From the NCBI RefSeq assembly GCF_000337815.1, contig NZ_AOLN01000010.1:124001-188000 (forward strand): a stretch of 64,000 nucleotides of DNA, in the 5' to 3' direction. Below, one piece after another: positions 28,073-37,082 of the stretch (the first letter of the stretch is position 1; every line of letters starts with the position of its first letter). The notes below the pieces were generated by a model, which saw only the letters and a program-made list of their open reading frames with translations, ran no database searches and was not told where the DNA came from. The DNA comes from Haloferax mucosum ATCC BAA-1512 (GTDB lineage: Archaea; Halobacteriota; Halobacteria; Halobacteriales; Haloferacaceae). Made by a program: the position numbers and the translations under genes.

Positions 28073-29842
28073 TTAGGTATCGACGAGGATGTCGTAGTTC
28101 GGGTGGAAGATCGAGTTCACTCGCACGCCACGGTAGCGAGGAACTGCGTGCCATTTGACGGTTCGATACTGCTCGTGAGTCCGAACGTAAGCTGTTTCGC
28201 CGTCTCCTGTGAGCGGTCGGCGCTCACCAGGCGCGAACACGTAGAACTTCTCGACGCGTTCGGATTGGCCGTCGGAATCGAGGTCCTCACGAACCCAATA
28301 CGAAAGTTGGTTTGTGAATCCAGCGGTTCCGACCGTGTTGACGAACGCTTTGTGGTGCTGTGGGTAACTATCCGGAGAGTACCCCCACGTGGCGACGACA
28401 CCCTCGTCGGAGAGGTGGTTTCGAACGGAGCGGTAGAACTCCGCGGAATAGAGTGTGAGCAAGTCGTCGTCGGTCGCACCGGGGATGTCGAGAAGCACGA
28501 GGTCGTACGTCTCGTTCGTCTCTTGAAGGTAATGATAGCCGTCCGCGGTGGTCGTGTTCAACCTGTCGTACTCGTAGGCGTCGTCGTGCCACGTCCGGAA
28601 GAACGGGTCCGTTTTCGCCTGTTGCATGAACTCCCCGTCGAGGTCAACGTGGTCTACGGAGACGTCGTACTCTCGGAGGTGGTCAATCGCGATCCAGTCG
28701 CCGCCGCCGACGACGAGGACGTTCGTTTTGGGACCGGGTTCGACCAACGACATGGGGACATCGACGAGTCCCTGGTGATAGCTGTCCGCCCAGCTCTCAC
28801 ATAACTGGACCGCAGAGCCTAAACGAAGACACTGTTCGGTCCGGCCGGTGAAGTACGGATTCGGACCGGTTCCCGTCCACGTTCGGTTGTACCGGATGAC
28901 GTGTTGATACGTGGTCGTCTCCTGAGAAGTGACGGTTGCACGCATCGCACCCGGTGGATACCGGTTTTCTATCTGCTGTTCTAAGTAGAGTTCTGACAGT
29001 TGCTCGTCTGCGGTATCGTGTTTCGCAACCACACCCGCGTACGACGCGGTGAGAACGAGACAGACGACGAGAAGTGTCTTCGAGACGTGACCAATCGAGA
29101 GTTCACGAGAGGTCCGTTTGCCACCGCCGACAGGCCACCAAGCCCAGTCGCCGAAGTGAGCCACGAAGACCAACGCGGCGATGCCGTTCAGTAGTGCCAA
29201 CACGAATATCGTCGGAATCAGCCCGATACCCGGGTAGAGGACGCGGGCGTAGACGACCGCACCAGCGAGACCACCGACGTAGTCCATCGCCAGCACGAGC
29301 GACAGGCCGCTTCGCCGTCCGTCAGTTCGTTTGACATTCCAAACCGTGCCGAGAATCGAGACCATAATCTCGTGGATTTGGCCACACGTGCTTCGAAGCC
29401 AGTTCGGCATCGTCGCCTCTCCGTCTTCGAGTTCATCGACCATGTGGGTCAACAACGGAAGTTCGAAGCCGGAGAGGAAGCCGACGACCACGACTGGAAG
29501 GCGGGCCGTCATCCAGATGACTTCCGACGGAATCGACTGCGGAATGCGGACGCTGTTGAGCGCGACGATGAGCAGGAATCCTGCCGGTGCGACGGCGGCG
29601 AGGAACACCTCGGTTCGGAAGAAGTTCCCGCCGAGGTCCGTGGCATCGAGGTCATCCGAGAGCGCCGCACCGATGCCGAGACTGAAGAAGTACAGTCCGA
29701 CTGTGATGACGTACTGTGTCACGGTCCCACCGTACATCACCGTCAGCAGTTCGGAGTAGACGAACTCGTAGGCGAAGCTACAGAAGGAGACGACGAATGT
29801 GAGCGCCAGGAGCGTTCCGGTATCAGTTCGTGTGTTAGACAT
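28073..29842 (-). CDS. Membrane-bound spermidine synthase-like protein
   Basis: A 589-residue protein. The N-terminal half has about seven transmembrane segments. The C-terminal half (about 355-560) is a Rossmann methyltransferase-like domain of the spermidine synthase (aminopropyltransferase) type: VLVVGGGDW binds the nucleotide, VDLDGEFMQQA contains the ribose-binding acid, and VLLDIPGATDD corresponds to the catalytic aspartate loop. Canonical enzymes have GGGDG; the Trp here suggests altered substrate or cofactor use. Membrane-fused homologues are usually found with DUF2617 and related genes and are linked to envelope stress rather than bulk polyamine synthesis. Confidence 0.82.
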   Translation of the reverse strand: MSNTRTDTGTLLALTFVVSFCSFAYEFVYSELLTVMYGGTVTQYVITVGLYFFSLGIGAALSDDLDATDLGGNFFRTEVFLAAVAPAGFLLIVALNSVRIPQSIPSEVIWMTARLPVVVVGFLSGFELPLLTHMVDELEDGEATMPNWLRSTCGQIHEIMVSILGTVWNVKRTDGRRSGLSLVLAMDYVGGLAGAVVYARVLYPGIGLIPTIFVLALLNGIAALVFVAHFGDWAWWPVGGGKRTSRELSIGHVSKTLLVVCLVLTASYAGVVAKHDTADEQLSELYLEQQIENRYPPGAMRATVTSQETTTYQHVIRYNRTWTGTGPNPYFTGRTEQCLRLGSAVQLCESWADSYHQGLVDVPMSLVEPGPKTNVLVVGGGDWIAIDHLREYDVSVDHVDLDGEFMQQAKTDPFFRTWHDDAYEYDRLNTTTADGYHYLQETNETYDLVLLDIPGATDDDLLTLYSAEFYRSVRNHLSDEGVVATWGYSPDSYPQHHKAFVNTVGTAGFTNQLSYWVREDLDSDGQSERVEKFYVFAPGERRPLTGDGETAYVRTHEQYRTVKWHAVPRYRGVRVNSIFHPNYDILVDT

Positions 29843-29958
29843 CGTGAAAATCCGTGCGGGGTGACGGAACCATCAGTTGCGACTGCGACGTCGGCGATGA
29901 CGACCGCAGGGCAGTTGGTGACTGCGCTGTCGCGGCCAGTCACTGACCGCGAGCGTGT

Positions 29959-30675
29959 TCAAATCCGCGGTGAGACTTTCCACTGTTCTTCGATGGTGAA
30001 CTTCTCGTCACCGAGACCGGTGACTTCGAGGTCGTAACACTCCCAGCGGAAATCGTGGTCAGTGTCCGACCCGACGACGTGAGTACCGACGCGATACCAG
30101 CCATCACGGTTGAACTCGTTTCGGCTGGTGAGGTCGTACGCCACGGTGTCGTCGGGGTTGTCGAACGTCTCGTCCCACGCAACCGGACCGGCGTCCGGTG
30201 CGTCGTCTTTCATCGCCTCCGTAGAGCCAAGGTAGGCGATACCGAGGGCGGCGATACCGACGCCATACCGAGACACTTCGTTGCCGTGGTCTTCATACCA
30301 ATCGTCGGCGTAGTCGCCGCCGTAGAACCACGCGTGACCGTGCTTCGTTCGCGGGGCCGACGAGTATCCGCCGGAGCCGCGACCGGTGGCACCTCGCCCG
30401 CCGACACCGCCGCCTTTTCCTTTGGCGCTGGCGATGCCAATCGGACTGACACCTGAAATCGATTGGTGGTTTGGTTCGTACCGGGACATGACCCACGTCT
30501 CGTCGGCGAGGTCGATGACGAGAGAGCCATCGCTCGTCTCAAAATCCGCGACGACGCTGGACTTTCGCGGTGGAGGGGACTTGCTACCGAGGCATCCGGC
30601 CAGAGCACCGAGTGCTCCGAGACCGGACGTGTAGAGGAATTTGCGGCGACGCATACTCGTATTCATCTGGTTCAA
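29959..30675 (-). CDS. Tat-exported lipoprotein of unknown function
   Basis: A 238-residue protein with a twin-arginine motif (RRRKFL) and a lipobox LAGC near residue 28. Residues about 85-115 are a Gly-rich stretch (GGGVGGRGATGRGSGGYSS), possibly flexible. The C-terminal half has beta-rich segments (DDTVAYDLT, DHDFRWECYDLEV). No family recognised. It is the first gene of the five-gene cluster with the spermidine-synthase-like protein, 116 bases upstream of it, and probably acts on the outer face of the membrane. Confidence 0.75.
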   Translation of the reverse strand: MNQMNTSMRRRKFLYTSGLGALGALAGCLGSKSPPPRKSSVVADFETSDGSLVIDLADETWVMSRYEPNHQSISGVSPIGIASAKGKGGGVGGRGATGRGSGGYSSAPRTKHGHAWFYGGDYADDWYEDHGNEVSRYGVGIAALGIAYLGSTEAMKDDAPDAGPVAWDETFDNPDDTVAYDLTSRNEFNRDGWYRVGTHVVGSDTDHDFRWECYDLEVTGLGDEKFTIEEQWKVSPRI

Positions 30676-30776
30676 TCAGATAACGCGGATAACAGTCTTG
30701 TGGTTCAGAATGTCGTCGAGAGAGTTACAGTCGTTCGTCAACGTCCGGGAAATCCCAGTAAAGTTCGATGAAATGA

Positions 30777-30830
30777 GATAATTTGGACTTTTAGAATTCT
30801 TTGGATTATCTGGATTTCCCAGATAGTTCG
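30777..30830 (+). repeat. 9-bp-phased AT-rich array
   Basis: Six consecutive 9-bp units: GATAATTTG, GACTTTTAG, AATTCTTTG, GATTATCTG, GATTTCCCA, GATAGTTCG. Confidence 0.65.
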
Positions 30831-31048
30831 GGAGAGTTGCATAGCCCAGATGTTAGAGAGAACCGAGATAGTTGAGACTACGCAAATACGCTGAGTTGTG
30901 TGGAATAGGTGGCCCGAACGCGAGCAAACGAGGTAGGTGACAAGACAATATCAAAATAATAGCAAGATAATAGCAAGATAATATGGTTGACAAGGTATCC
31001 AACTGAGTCAGCTCTTTCGAGGGGCTGTAAATATTCAAACTAGACAGA

Positions 31049-31199
31049 CAATCCAAATTCTTAGAATTATTTAAATTATTTGAATGGCTGAGGGGGGTGT
31101 TAGCGCGGACGAAAGCTGGACGGTGCCAGAAGAAAAGAGATACGAGGCAACAGTAAATTATTCAAATTATGTAGATTTCTTAGGCTATTTAAGACATCC
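31049..31199 (+). repeat. Two 9-bp-phased AT-rich arrays
   Basis: The first block is 31049-31084 (CAATCCAAA, TTCTTAGAA, TTATTTAAA, TTATTTGAA). The second is 31155-31199 (AAATTATTC, AAATTATGT, AGATTTCTT, AGGCTATTT, AAGACATCC). Both keep the 9-bp step and lie just before the parA start. Confidence 0.65.
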
Positions 31200-31269
31200 A
31201 AAGGGCCAGGATAACCATAATTATTTCAAGAACGCCGAATATCTGGATAGTACGGATACCCTGCCCATT

Positions 31270-32133
31270 ATGTCACGCGCAGTCAGTGTTTGTCTACTCA
31301 AAGGCGGTATCGGCAAATCGACGACCTCGATCAACCTCACCCGCGAACTCGCACACCGCGGAAGCAACGTCCTCCTCGTTGACCTCGACCCGAACGGCCA
31401 TACGACGACCGGCCTCGGGTTCGGCGAGGAATTTTACTCGGAGTCGCATCTCGGAGACGTGCTCTTGGACGACGCGGACACCGAACCCCGGGAACTCATC
31501 TTAGAGACCGACTTCGAAATCGACCTCCTGCCCTCGAACGACCGCATCGAGCAGGTCGAGTCAGACCTCGGCGGCGTGATGATGGGTTCTGCGCGTCTCA
31601 AACAGCGCGTCGTCAATCCGCTTCTCGGAGACGAATACGACTACGTTGTCGTGGACTGTCCCGCCGCACGCGGAAAACTCAACGACAACGCCCTGTATGC
31701 GACGCAAAATCTGGTGTTGCCGATGCGTCCCGAGTCCGGGGCGCTCTCCGGTCTCGAAAAGACAGTCAAGCGTCTGATTCAGCCCGCACGAGAGCACTTC
31801 GACCTCGATATTCTCGCGGTGGTACCGACCGACCTCCGGGACCGAATCGACCACGACCGACCGACGCGGCGGCTCATCGAAGCCCTCGTTTCGAAACCGA
31901 ATATCGCTTCGAAACTCCCGGAGTTCGCGTATACGGACCCGTCGTTCTTCGAAGCGATCGACAACGGCACGTGGGATGACGACCTGCCAAAGCCTGGAAT
32001 CCGTCATCGGTCGGCAATCGACGCATCGATTCGAGACCACATGCCGCTACGCGACTACGACAGCTCGTGCGACCAACTCGAATGCTACGACGAACTCGCT
32101 CAAATCGTCGAAAACGGAGCTGTCAGCCGATGA
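31270..32133 (+). CDS. parA: ParA/Soj-family partition ATPase
   Basis: A 287-residue ATPase of the ParA/MinD superfamily with the deviant Walker A KGGIGKSTT (about 11-19), LLVDLDPNGH (Walker A' region) and VVVDCPAA (Walker B). ATG 31270 (MSRAVSVCLLKGG) is chosen; the in-frame extension from 31084 consists of repeat DNA. It overlaps the next gene by ATGA. Together they form a plasmid-partition operon beside the replication origin, which moves replicon copies to daughter cells. Confidence 0.92.
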   Translation: MSRAVSVCLLKGGIGKSTTSINLTRELAHRGSNVLLVDLDPNGHTTTGLGFGEEFYSESHLGDVLLDDADTEPRELILETDFEIDLLPSNDRIEQVESDLGGVMMGSARLKQRVVNPLLGDEYDYVVVDCPAARGKLNDNALYATQNLVLPMRPESGALSGLEKTVKRLIQPAREHFDLDILAVVPTDLRDRIDHDRPTRRLIEALVSKPNIASKLPEFAYTDPSFFEAIDNGTWDDDLPKPGIRHRSAIDASIRDHMPLRDYDSSCDQLECYDELAQIVENGAVSR

Positions 32134-32516
32134 GTGACGACCCGTTCGGTGACCTCGATGCCGCGATGGGCGACGAAAGCGACTCAGAATCCACCACTGA
32201 ACCCGAAGTAGACGACGGGGCACCGACAGCCGAGGAAACCGAATCCGACGTAGCCGACGAACCCGCAGACCCACGGAAAAGCCCGGCCTTCGAGTTCGAC
32301 GAAACGGTACACAAAGCCCTCTACGTTCTCGGAGCGGTCGCAACCGAGTTTGACGATATCATCACCTACGACGTGGAGCGCGAACTCACGCGAGACCACG
32401 GACTACAGAACATCAAAAAGAGCGAACTCCACAACGCCGCACTGTCTGTCGTTGCCGAGCACCCAGAGCTAATCGTTGAGCAGGTACTCGAACAGCGTGG
32501 TATCGACAGCGAATAA
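32130..32516 (+). CDS. Small acidic partner of ParA, probable partition protein
   Basis: A 128-residue protein starting at ATG 32130, inside the ParA stop (ATGA). The first 60 residues are acidic and low-complexity (DDPFGDLDAAMGDES...), probably disordered. The C-terminal half is helical (ALYVLGAVATEFDDIITYDVE..., with KKSELHNAALSVVAEHP). It has no ParB signature, but position suggests the DNA-binding adaptor of this ParA. Similar small partners follow parA on other haloarchaeal plasmids. Confidence 0.65.
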   Translation: MSDDPFGDLDAAMGDESDSESTTEPEVDDGAPTAEETESDVADEPADPRKSPAFEFDETVHKALYVLGAVATEFDDIITYDVERELTRDHGLQNIKKSELHNAALSVVAEHPELIVEQVLEQRGIDSE

Positions 32517-32520
32517 CGCA

Positions 32521-32583
32521 GATTAGTCGGGTAATTTGGTGGTTGAGGAAATTCAAGTTGGATAGATAACCCAGCTGGTTTAG
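32521..32583 (+). repeat. 9-bp-phased AT-rich array (degenerate)
   Basis: Seven 9-bp steps starting GATTAGTCG, GGTAATTTG, GTGGTTGAG, GAAATTCAA, immediately after the stop of the ParA partner. Confidence 0.5.
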
Positions 32584-32728
32584 GTTTTGTACGGTGCAGT
32601 GGGCAGACGAGTGCTGAGGACAGGCGAGCGTTGTGTGAGCCACGGTCGTGTCGTGGTGAGTCAGCCGAGAACCGGCCTCGAATCGTGGATTGGTCGTATC
32701 GAGTAGCGGCCGGCTCGGTACCGGAGAG

Positions 32729-32764
32729 GAATAATTTGGATTATTTAAAATATGTAGGATGATT
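32729..32764 (+). repeat. 9-bp-phased AT-rich array, short
   Basis: Four units: GAATAATTT, GGATTATTT, AAAATATGT, AGGATGATT. Confidence 0.55.
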
Positions 32765-32823
32765 TCTGGTGGTAAGAAACTGTGTTCGGTCGATTACAAT
32801 GGCCAAGTGGATTCGGTGGAAAC

Positions 32824-32913
32824 TTAGATAATTCAAACCTCTTAAATACTTTTGCTTATTTGAGTTCCTTAGATTATTTGGGTAATTTGAATTCTATGGA
32901 TAATTTGGAAGGG
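32824..32913 (+). repeat. 9-bp-phased AT-rich array, longest in window
   Basis: Ten 9-bp units, including TTAGATAAT, TTAAATACT, TTGAGTTCC, TTAGATTAT, TTGGGTAAT, TTGAATTCT, ATGGATAAT. The consensus is close to TTRGATWAT. Confidence 0.7.
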
Positions 32914-33000
32914 ATGAGGAAGGCCATCAGAGAAGGCTCAGAAGAGAGACGGATCGACAGGCCACTAGGCGGCCGCTATGAGTCGAACGCAGTGAGAGTG

Positions 33001-34233
33001 TTATTCAAGTGTCGAGATTCGACTATCCCGAAGCAACACTCGTTTGACAATATCCGGGTCTTCGAGTAGTCGGTGGGTCCCGTGAACGCCTTGTCCGCGT
33101 CCACGCCCGCGTACCTCCGACTGAATGACGTTGAGGAAGTCGAGTTCTTGTAGGAGTTCTTGGACCCGGCGTTCAGAGAGTTGGTCCATATCGAGGTCAT
33201 CTGCGACAGTGAGATACTGTCGATAGATTTTGTTCGTCGTGATTTCGGCGGTTTTTCGCCCGCCGGTTTGAAGCACGAGCGAGTAGAGAACGGCCTTCGA
33301 TTGCGTGGCGGTTCCTTCGAGGAGTTCGCTGAACCGGTCCGCCTCGCTTTTTTCTTTCGCCGCTCGAACGTGGTCGTCGGTCACCGTCTCGGCGCTTTCA
33401 TTACGGGCGATTCGTCCAGCGTTTCGGAGGATGTCGATCGCCTTCCGAGCGTCGCCGTGTTCCTGTGCCGCGAGCGCGCTTGCAAGCGGGATGACGTCGT
33501 CAGTGAGGACGCCGGGTTTGAACGCGTCCTTACGGTTTTCGAGGATTTCCCGGAGTTGATTCGCGTCGTACGACGGAAACACGAGTTCGTCGTGTGCGAA
33601 ACTCGATTTGACGCGCTCAGTTAGCTCTTCGGGATAGTCGATCTTGTTCGAAATGCCGATAATGCCAATCCGTGAATCGACTATTTTCTGGTTTTCACCT
33701 GCGCGAGAGAGTTTGCGAAGAACCTCGTCGTCCCGAAGCATGTCTATCTCGTCGAGGATGACGATAGCGACGTCAGAGCACGTGTCGAGGACCTGCCACA
33801 AACGGTTGTAGTAATCGCCGGTCGAAAGCCCGCGTTCGGGAATCGTCATGCCGCTTTTCGACGGATCGTTGACCTGCGATGCGAGTGTCTTGATAACCGA
33901 CGCCTCAGTATGTTGCTCCCCGCAGTCGATAACCGCGATTTTTACTTCGACGTCCTCCCGTGTCGCCTCGGTTTGCAGTCGCTCACTGACGAGTCGAGCA
34001 GTGAGCGTCTTCCCCGAACCAGTCTTCCCAAAGATAAACAGATGAGTCGGCTCTCGACCGAAAATTGCGGGGTTGAGCGCCTGTGCGACTTTCGACATGT
34101 GCTCGTCGCGGCCGACAATTTTGTCCGGGCCAGGTAGGTGTGAAATCTTGAGAATGTCCTCGTTCGCAAAGATAGGTTGATCGTATCGAAAGAGGGGATC
34201 ACGACCACCCCCGCCAGCCTCGTCAGATGTCAT
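33001..34233 (-). CDS. orc: Orc1/Cdc6-family replication initiator
   Basis: A 410-residue AAA+ initiator. Walker A GKTGSGKT is near residue 70, Walker B IVILDEIDML near 155, sensor 1 in GISNKID, and sensor 2 (GDARKAIDILRNAG) near 275. A C-terminal winged helix (about 320-400) should recognise origin repeats; its beta-hairpin region RGRGRGQG is notable. It is transcribed away from the iteron array that begins 48 bases upstream of its start, the classic haloarchaeal orc-ori pairing. It very likely binds those repeats. Confidence 0.95.
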   Translation of the reverse strand: MTSDEAGGGGRDPLFRYDQPIFANEDILKISHLPGPDKIVGRDEHMSKVAQALNPAIFGREPTHLFIFGKTGSGKTLTARLVSERLQTEATREDVEVKIAVIDCGEQHTEASVIKTLASQVNDPSKSGMTIPERGLSTGDYYNRLWQVLDTCSDVAIVILDEIDMLRDDEVLRKLSRAGENQKIVDSRIGIIGISNKIDYPEELTERVKSSFAHDELVFPSYDANQLREILENRKDAFKPGVLTDDVIPLASALAAQEHGDARKAIDILRNAGRIARNESAETVTDDHVRAAKEKSEADRFSELLEGTATQSKAVLYSLVLQTGGRKTAEITTNKIYRQYLTVADDLDMDQLSERRVQELLQELDFLNVIQSEVRGRGRGQGVHGTHRLLEDPDIVKRVLLRDSRISTLE

Positions 34234-34838
34234 ATGGGTTCGGTATTCATACTCACCAATAATAAAAGTGAGGGGGTGGACTCGCGTTTGTAACTATGGC
34301 AGATATGGCCGTCTGAACGGATGTATGTCAAAATCTACGTTTACTAAATACAGAGTGGCATCGCGCGAGTAACACTGTCAGACACCACCCTCGCGGATGT
34401 AACACGTGAAGCCGACCCTCCCGAAGAGAACTACGAGTGGGGTACACTCGCGTTTGTAACGTAGTCGTTGGAGACCACCCTCGCGGATGTAACACGGTGG
34501 GGAGTACCCTCGCGTTTGTAACGCGGTAGCGCCGAAGTTCCCGTTCAGACACACCACCCTCGCGTTTGTAACACGAATAAGTGAAGGAGAGTTCTCGCAG
34601 AAGACCCACTTCGGAGAGGATATTGCCGCTATATTTACAAACGCGAGGGGGGTGTGTTCAGATACTCTAGAGACTCTCGTAGCCGTTACAAACGCGAAGG
34701 TGGTGTGTGTGTGTACACTCTGAGGCCATACCATCGACTAGATTACAAGAAGCGAGAGTAAATCCCACAGCAGTCCTAGTCACCCGTTTCGCTACAACCG
34801 TACAACTAACGACTACTAGTCAAGTACCAACCAAAACG
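34234..34838. other. Replication origin region
   Basis: About 600 bases between the orc and TBP genes with no gene. It carries at least eight copies of an origin-recognition-like repeat (34281-34699), seven pointing one way and the last two reversed, as expected for an Orc1/Cdc6-dependent origin. Frames through it (34328-34609, 34378-34734 on minus) simply read the repeats. Confidence 0.8.
34281..34699. repeat. Origin-recognition (ORB-like) repeat array
   Basis: The core CTCGCGTTTGTAAC or CTCGCGGATGTAAC is found on plus at 34281-34294, 34390-34403, 34447-34460, 34480-34493, 34509-34522 and 34559-34572, with a degenerate copy near 34361. Reverse copies are at 34634-34647 (one mismatch) and 34685-34699. 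Several are preceded by ACCACC or GTAC. The two sequence versions (GTTTG and GGATG) alternate in the forward set. Confidence 0.85.
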
Positions 34839-35405
34839 TCAACCAAGTAGTCCCAGCTCACGAACGTCGGAATCAACAACTTCGAGTGCCGATTCCGCGT
34901 CAGCAACCGCTTCAGCGCCTGTAATCACGATTTTACCGCTTCCAAACATGAGGATAACGACATTCGGTTCGTCGAGACGGTAGACGAGTCCGGGAAACTG
35001 CTCGGGTTCGTACTCGACGGCTTCGAGACCAAGTCCAATTGCAAGCGCGTTCAGGTTGAGCGCTCCACCGAGGTCGGCACTCGATACGATATTTTGGATG
35101 GTTGGACTCGGGTCGTCCGGAACGGGAACACCAAGTGAGTCCAGTTCGTCGAACAGCGTTTCGATTGCCGCGTTTACGTCTGTAACACTATCTGCACCGG
35201 TACAGACGATTTTCCCGGACCGGAACACGAGACAAGCGGCTTTCGGGTCGTGGGTTCGATAGACGAGTCCGGGAAAATTCTCCGGGTCGTAATCCGTGCT
35301 GGACATATCGAGTGAGAGGCGGTCCAAATCGAGCTCGAAGCTAACCTCGGTCGAAGCAACGACATTCTGCACTTCGACCGACCTCGCAACGTTTGCGCGC
35401 GACAT
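34839..35405 (-). CDS. tbp: TATA-binding protein (TBP)
   Basis: A 188-residue TBP with the two direct repeats of the saddle fold. Each has the FPGLVYR strand (PENFPGLVYRTHDPKAACLVF and PEQFPGLVYRLDEPNVVILMF) and the GKIVxTGA motif. The general transcription factor binds TATA boxes and recruits TFB and RNA polymerase. Haloarchaea carry several TBPs, some on plasmids. This one lies directly beside the origin, so it may set up transcription of replicon-specific promoters. The C-terminus is the usual acidic helix. Confidence 0.95.
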   Translation of the reverse strand: MSRANVARSVEVQNVVASTEVSFELDLDRLSLDMSSTDYDPENFPGLVYRTHDPKAACLVFRSGKIVCTGADSVTDVNAAIETLFDELDSLGVPVPDDPSPTIQNIVSSADLGGALNLNALAIGLGLEAVEYEPEQFPGLVYRLDEPNVVILMFGSGKIVITGAEAVADAESALEVVDSDVRELGLLG

Positions 35406-35655
35406 CTTGTGAACAATATGACAGGCTTTTGTGTTAAAGTACGGGGCTAATTAGGTACGTACACAACACGTTTCAATTCCGGAAATATCCTGGAATCCGT
35501 TCAAACTGTCCCAGTTCATCTACAACTCCCGTTTTATAAACTACTCTCTGTTCGTTTATATATTCATCATATTACTTGTTCTAGAATCCAAATCGAATAA
35601 CCAAATAATACAACCGCATCATAATTCTTTTCAGCACATTCACCGACTCATTGTC

Positions 35656-36321
35656 ATGGCATTCACCGACGAGATTCACGACGAAGCCGACGAGTTTTGG
35701 TCGGCTATCGTCGCACATCCGATGGTCGAACAGCTCGGTACTGGTTCTCTCGATGTGGAACCGTTCAAATATTGGGTCCGACAGGACTACCTCTACCTCG
35801 TCGAGTACAGTCGGCTGTTCGCTCTCGGTGCGACGAAGGCTCCAACACTCGATTCGATGGGAACGTTTGCGTCACTCCTCGAATCGACCGTCAACGAGGA
35901 GATGGACCTCCACCGCGGGTATGCGACCGAGTTTGGAATCAGCACCGACGAGTTAGAGGCAACGACTCCCTCACCGACGACTCGTGCGTACACCGACTTT
36001 CTCGTTCGAACAGCCACACTCGGGACGTTCGGTGATATCGTCGCGGCACTGCTCCCTTGTATGTGGGGATTCAACGAAACCGGTCGGCGACTCGCCGCCA
36101 ACGGGATTCCGGACCACAAACAGTACGCCGCGTGGGTCGAGATGTACACCGGCGACGAGTTCACAGAACTGACCGAATGGTGTAAAACCCTCATGGATGA
36201 CGTGGCCGCGGCCGCGACTCCAACGACCCGAGAGCGCTACCGCGAACTGTTCCGCACCTCCGCACAGTACGAGTACAAATTTTGGGACGCCGCTTGGCGA
36301 CAAGAGGAGTGGCCCCTATGA
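35656..36321 (+). CDS. tenA: TenA-family aminopyrimidine aminohydrolase (Cys type)
   Basis: A 221-residue TenA/thiaminase II. The catalytic Cys is at position 135 (LLPCMWGF) and the aspartate at 44 (VRQDYLYL), exactly the numbering known for the Bacillus enzyme; a glutamate near 206 (YEYKFW) completes the site. TenA-C enzymes convert 4-amino-5-aminomethyl-2-methylpyrimidine to hydroxymethylpyrimidine in thiamine salvage. It overlaps the next gene by ATGA and is the first gene of a three-gene operon. Confidence 0.92.
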   Translation: MAFTDEIHDEADEFWSAIVAHPMVEQLGTGSLDVEPFKYWVRQDYLYLVEYSRLFALGATKAPTLDSMGTFASLLESTVNEEMDLHRGYATEFGISTDELEATTPSPTTRAYTDFLVRTATLGTFGDIVAALLPCMWGFNETGRRLAANGIPDHKQYAAWVEMYTGDEFTELTEWCKTLMDDVAAAATPTTRERYRELFRTSAQYEYKFWDAAWRQEEWPL

Positions 36322-37082
36322 AGGACACGACCACGGGGGAACCGTTGTCAGTTCCAGAAACGTACGACCAGTACGCCGCCGGTCGGGACCAGCCGAGATT
36401 TACCGACTGGCTCCGCGCTCGGGCGGGGGACCAGTGGGACGCGGCGACGACACACCGATTCACGCGCGAACTCGGACGTGACGACATCGACCCCGACGTG
36501 TTCAGTCGATATCTGGTGCAAGATTACGCATTCGTCGAGACACTCGTCGGCGTTTTCGGTCACGCGGTCGGGCAAGCCCCGACGATGGCCGCGAAGTCTA
36601 AATTCGTCGAATTTCTCAGAACGCTAACCGACGACGAAGACGACTACTTCCTGCGCTCGTTCGACGCGCTCGACGTTCCAGCATCGACGTACGGAAACCC
36701 GTCTACGACGCCGACGACCCGCGCGTTCGAAGACCTCCTCGAACGCGCCGCCCACCAAGGAGGCTACGCGGAGACGCTGGCGGTGCTCGTCCCCGCCGAG
36801 TGGGTCTACCTGACATGGGCGACCAAGGTGGCTGATCGGTCGCCGTCGCGTTTCTATCTCGCCGAGTGGATCGACCTTCACGCGACCGACGACTTTGCGA
36901 CGTTCGTCAACTGGCTTCGTGACGAACTCGACCGAGCGGGTGCGGTCGCCTCGCCACGCCGACAGCAACGCCTCGACCGACTGTTCCGCCGGATGGTTGA
37001 ACTCGAAGTCGCGTTCTTCGATGCGGCGTACGAGACAACGTCCGATACGACGGCCGAGGTATCCGGTGAGTCTACATGGTGA
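36318..37082 (+). CDS. TenA-family protein lacking the catalytic cysteine (TenA-E type)
   Basis: A 254-residue TenA-like protein starting at ATG 36318, inside the upstream stop. The aspartate is kept in VQDYAFVETLVG. The cysteine region reads VLVPAEWVYLTW with no Cys, as in the TenA-E subgroup, which has been linked to formyl-aminopyrimidine processing. It ends seven bases inside the symporter gene, so the three products are translationally coupled. It is longer than usual by a short acidic tail. Confidence 0.85.
   Translation: MKDTTTGEPLSVPETYDQYAAGRDQPRFTDWLRARAGDQWDAATTHRFTRELGRDDIDPDVFSRYLVQDYAFVETLVGVFGHAVGQAPTMAAKSKFVEFLRTLTDDEDDYFLRSFDALDVPASTYGNPSTTPTTRAFEDLLERAAHQGGYAETLAVLVPAEWVYLTWATKVADRSPSRFYLAEWIDLHATDDFATFVNWLRDELDRAGAVASPRRQQRLDRLFRRMVELEVAFFDAAYETTSDTTAEVSGESTW

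Larger units (their letters stand above)
30676..31269. other. AT-rich region upstream of parA with phased repeats
   Basis: About 590 bases of low GC between the divergent lipoprotein and parA genes. In-frame readings from 31084 give a 62-residue extension of ParA made largely of the 9-bp repeat, judged non-coding. It holds arrays at 30777-30830, 31049-31084 and 31155-31199 plus AGCAAGATAAT copies near 30961. It is a good candidate for part of the partition site. Confidence 0.55.
32517..33000. other. AT-rich region downstream of the parA operon
   Basis: About 480 bases between the partition operon and the convergent orc gene. It holds three 9-bp-phased arrays (32521-32583, 32729-32764, 32824-32913). 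An open frame at 32782-33069 exists only because the repeats lack stops; it is not called a gene. Confidence 0.55.

Noticed and set aside
31084-31269. In-frame 62-residue extension of ParA
   Set aside because: It translates 9-bp repeat DNA, and the conserved ParA N-terminus begins at ATG 31270.
32782-33069. 95-codon frame rich in Asn and Leu
   Set aside because: The three-residue period comes from the 9-bp DNA repeat, not from a protein repeat; no start context.
34281-34699. Possible CRISPR array
   Set aside because: The units are short (14 bp core), irregularly spaced and partly reversed, and lie between orc and TBP genes; they are origin repeats.
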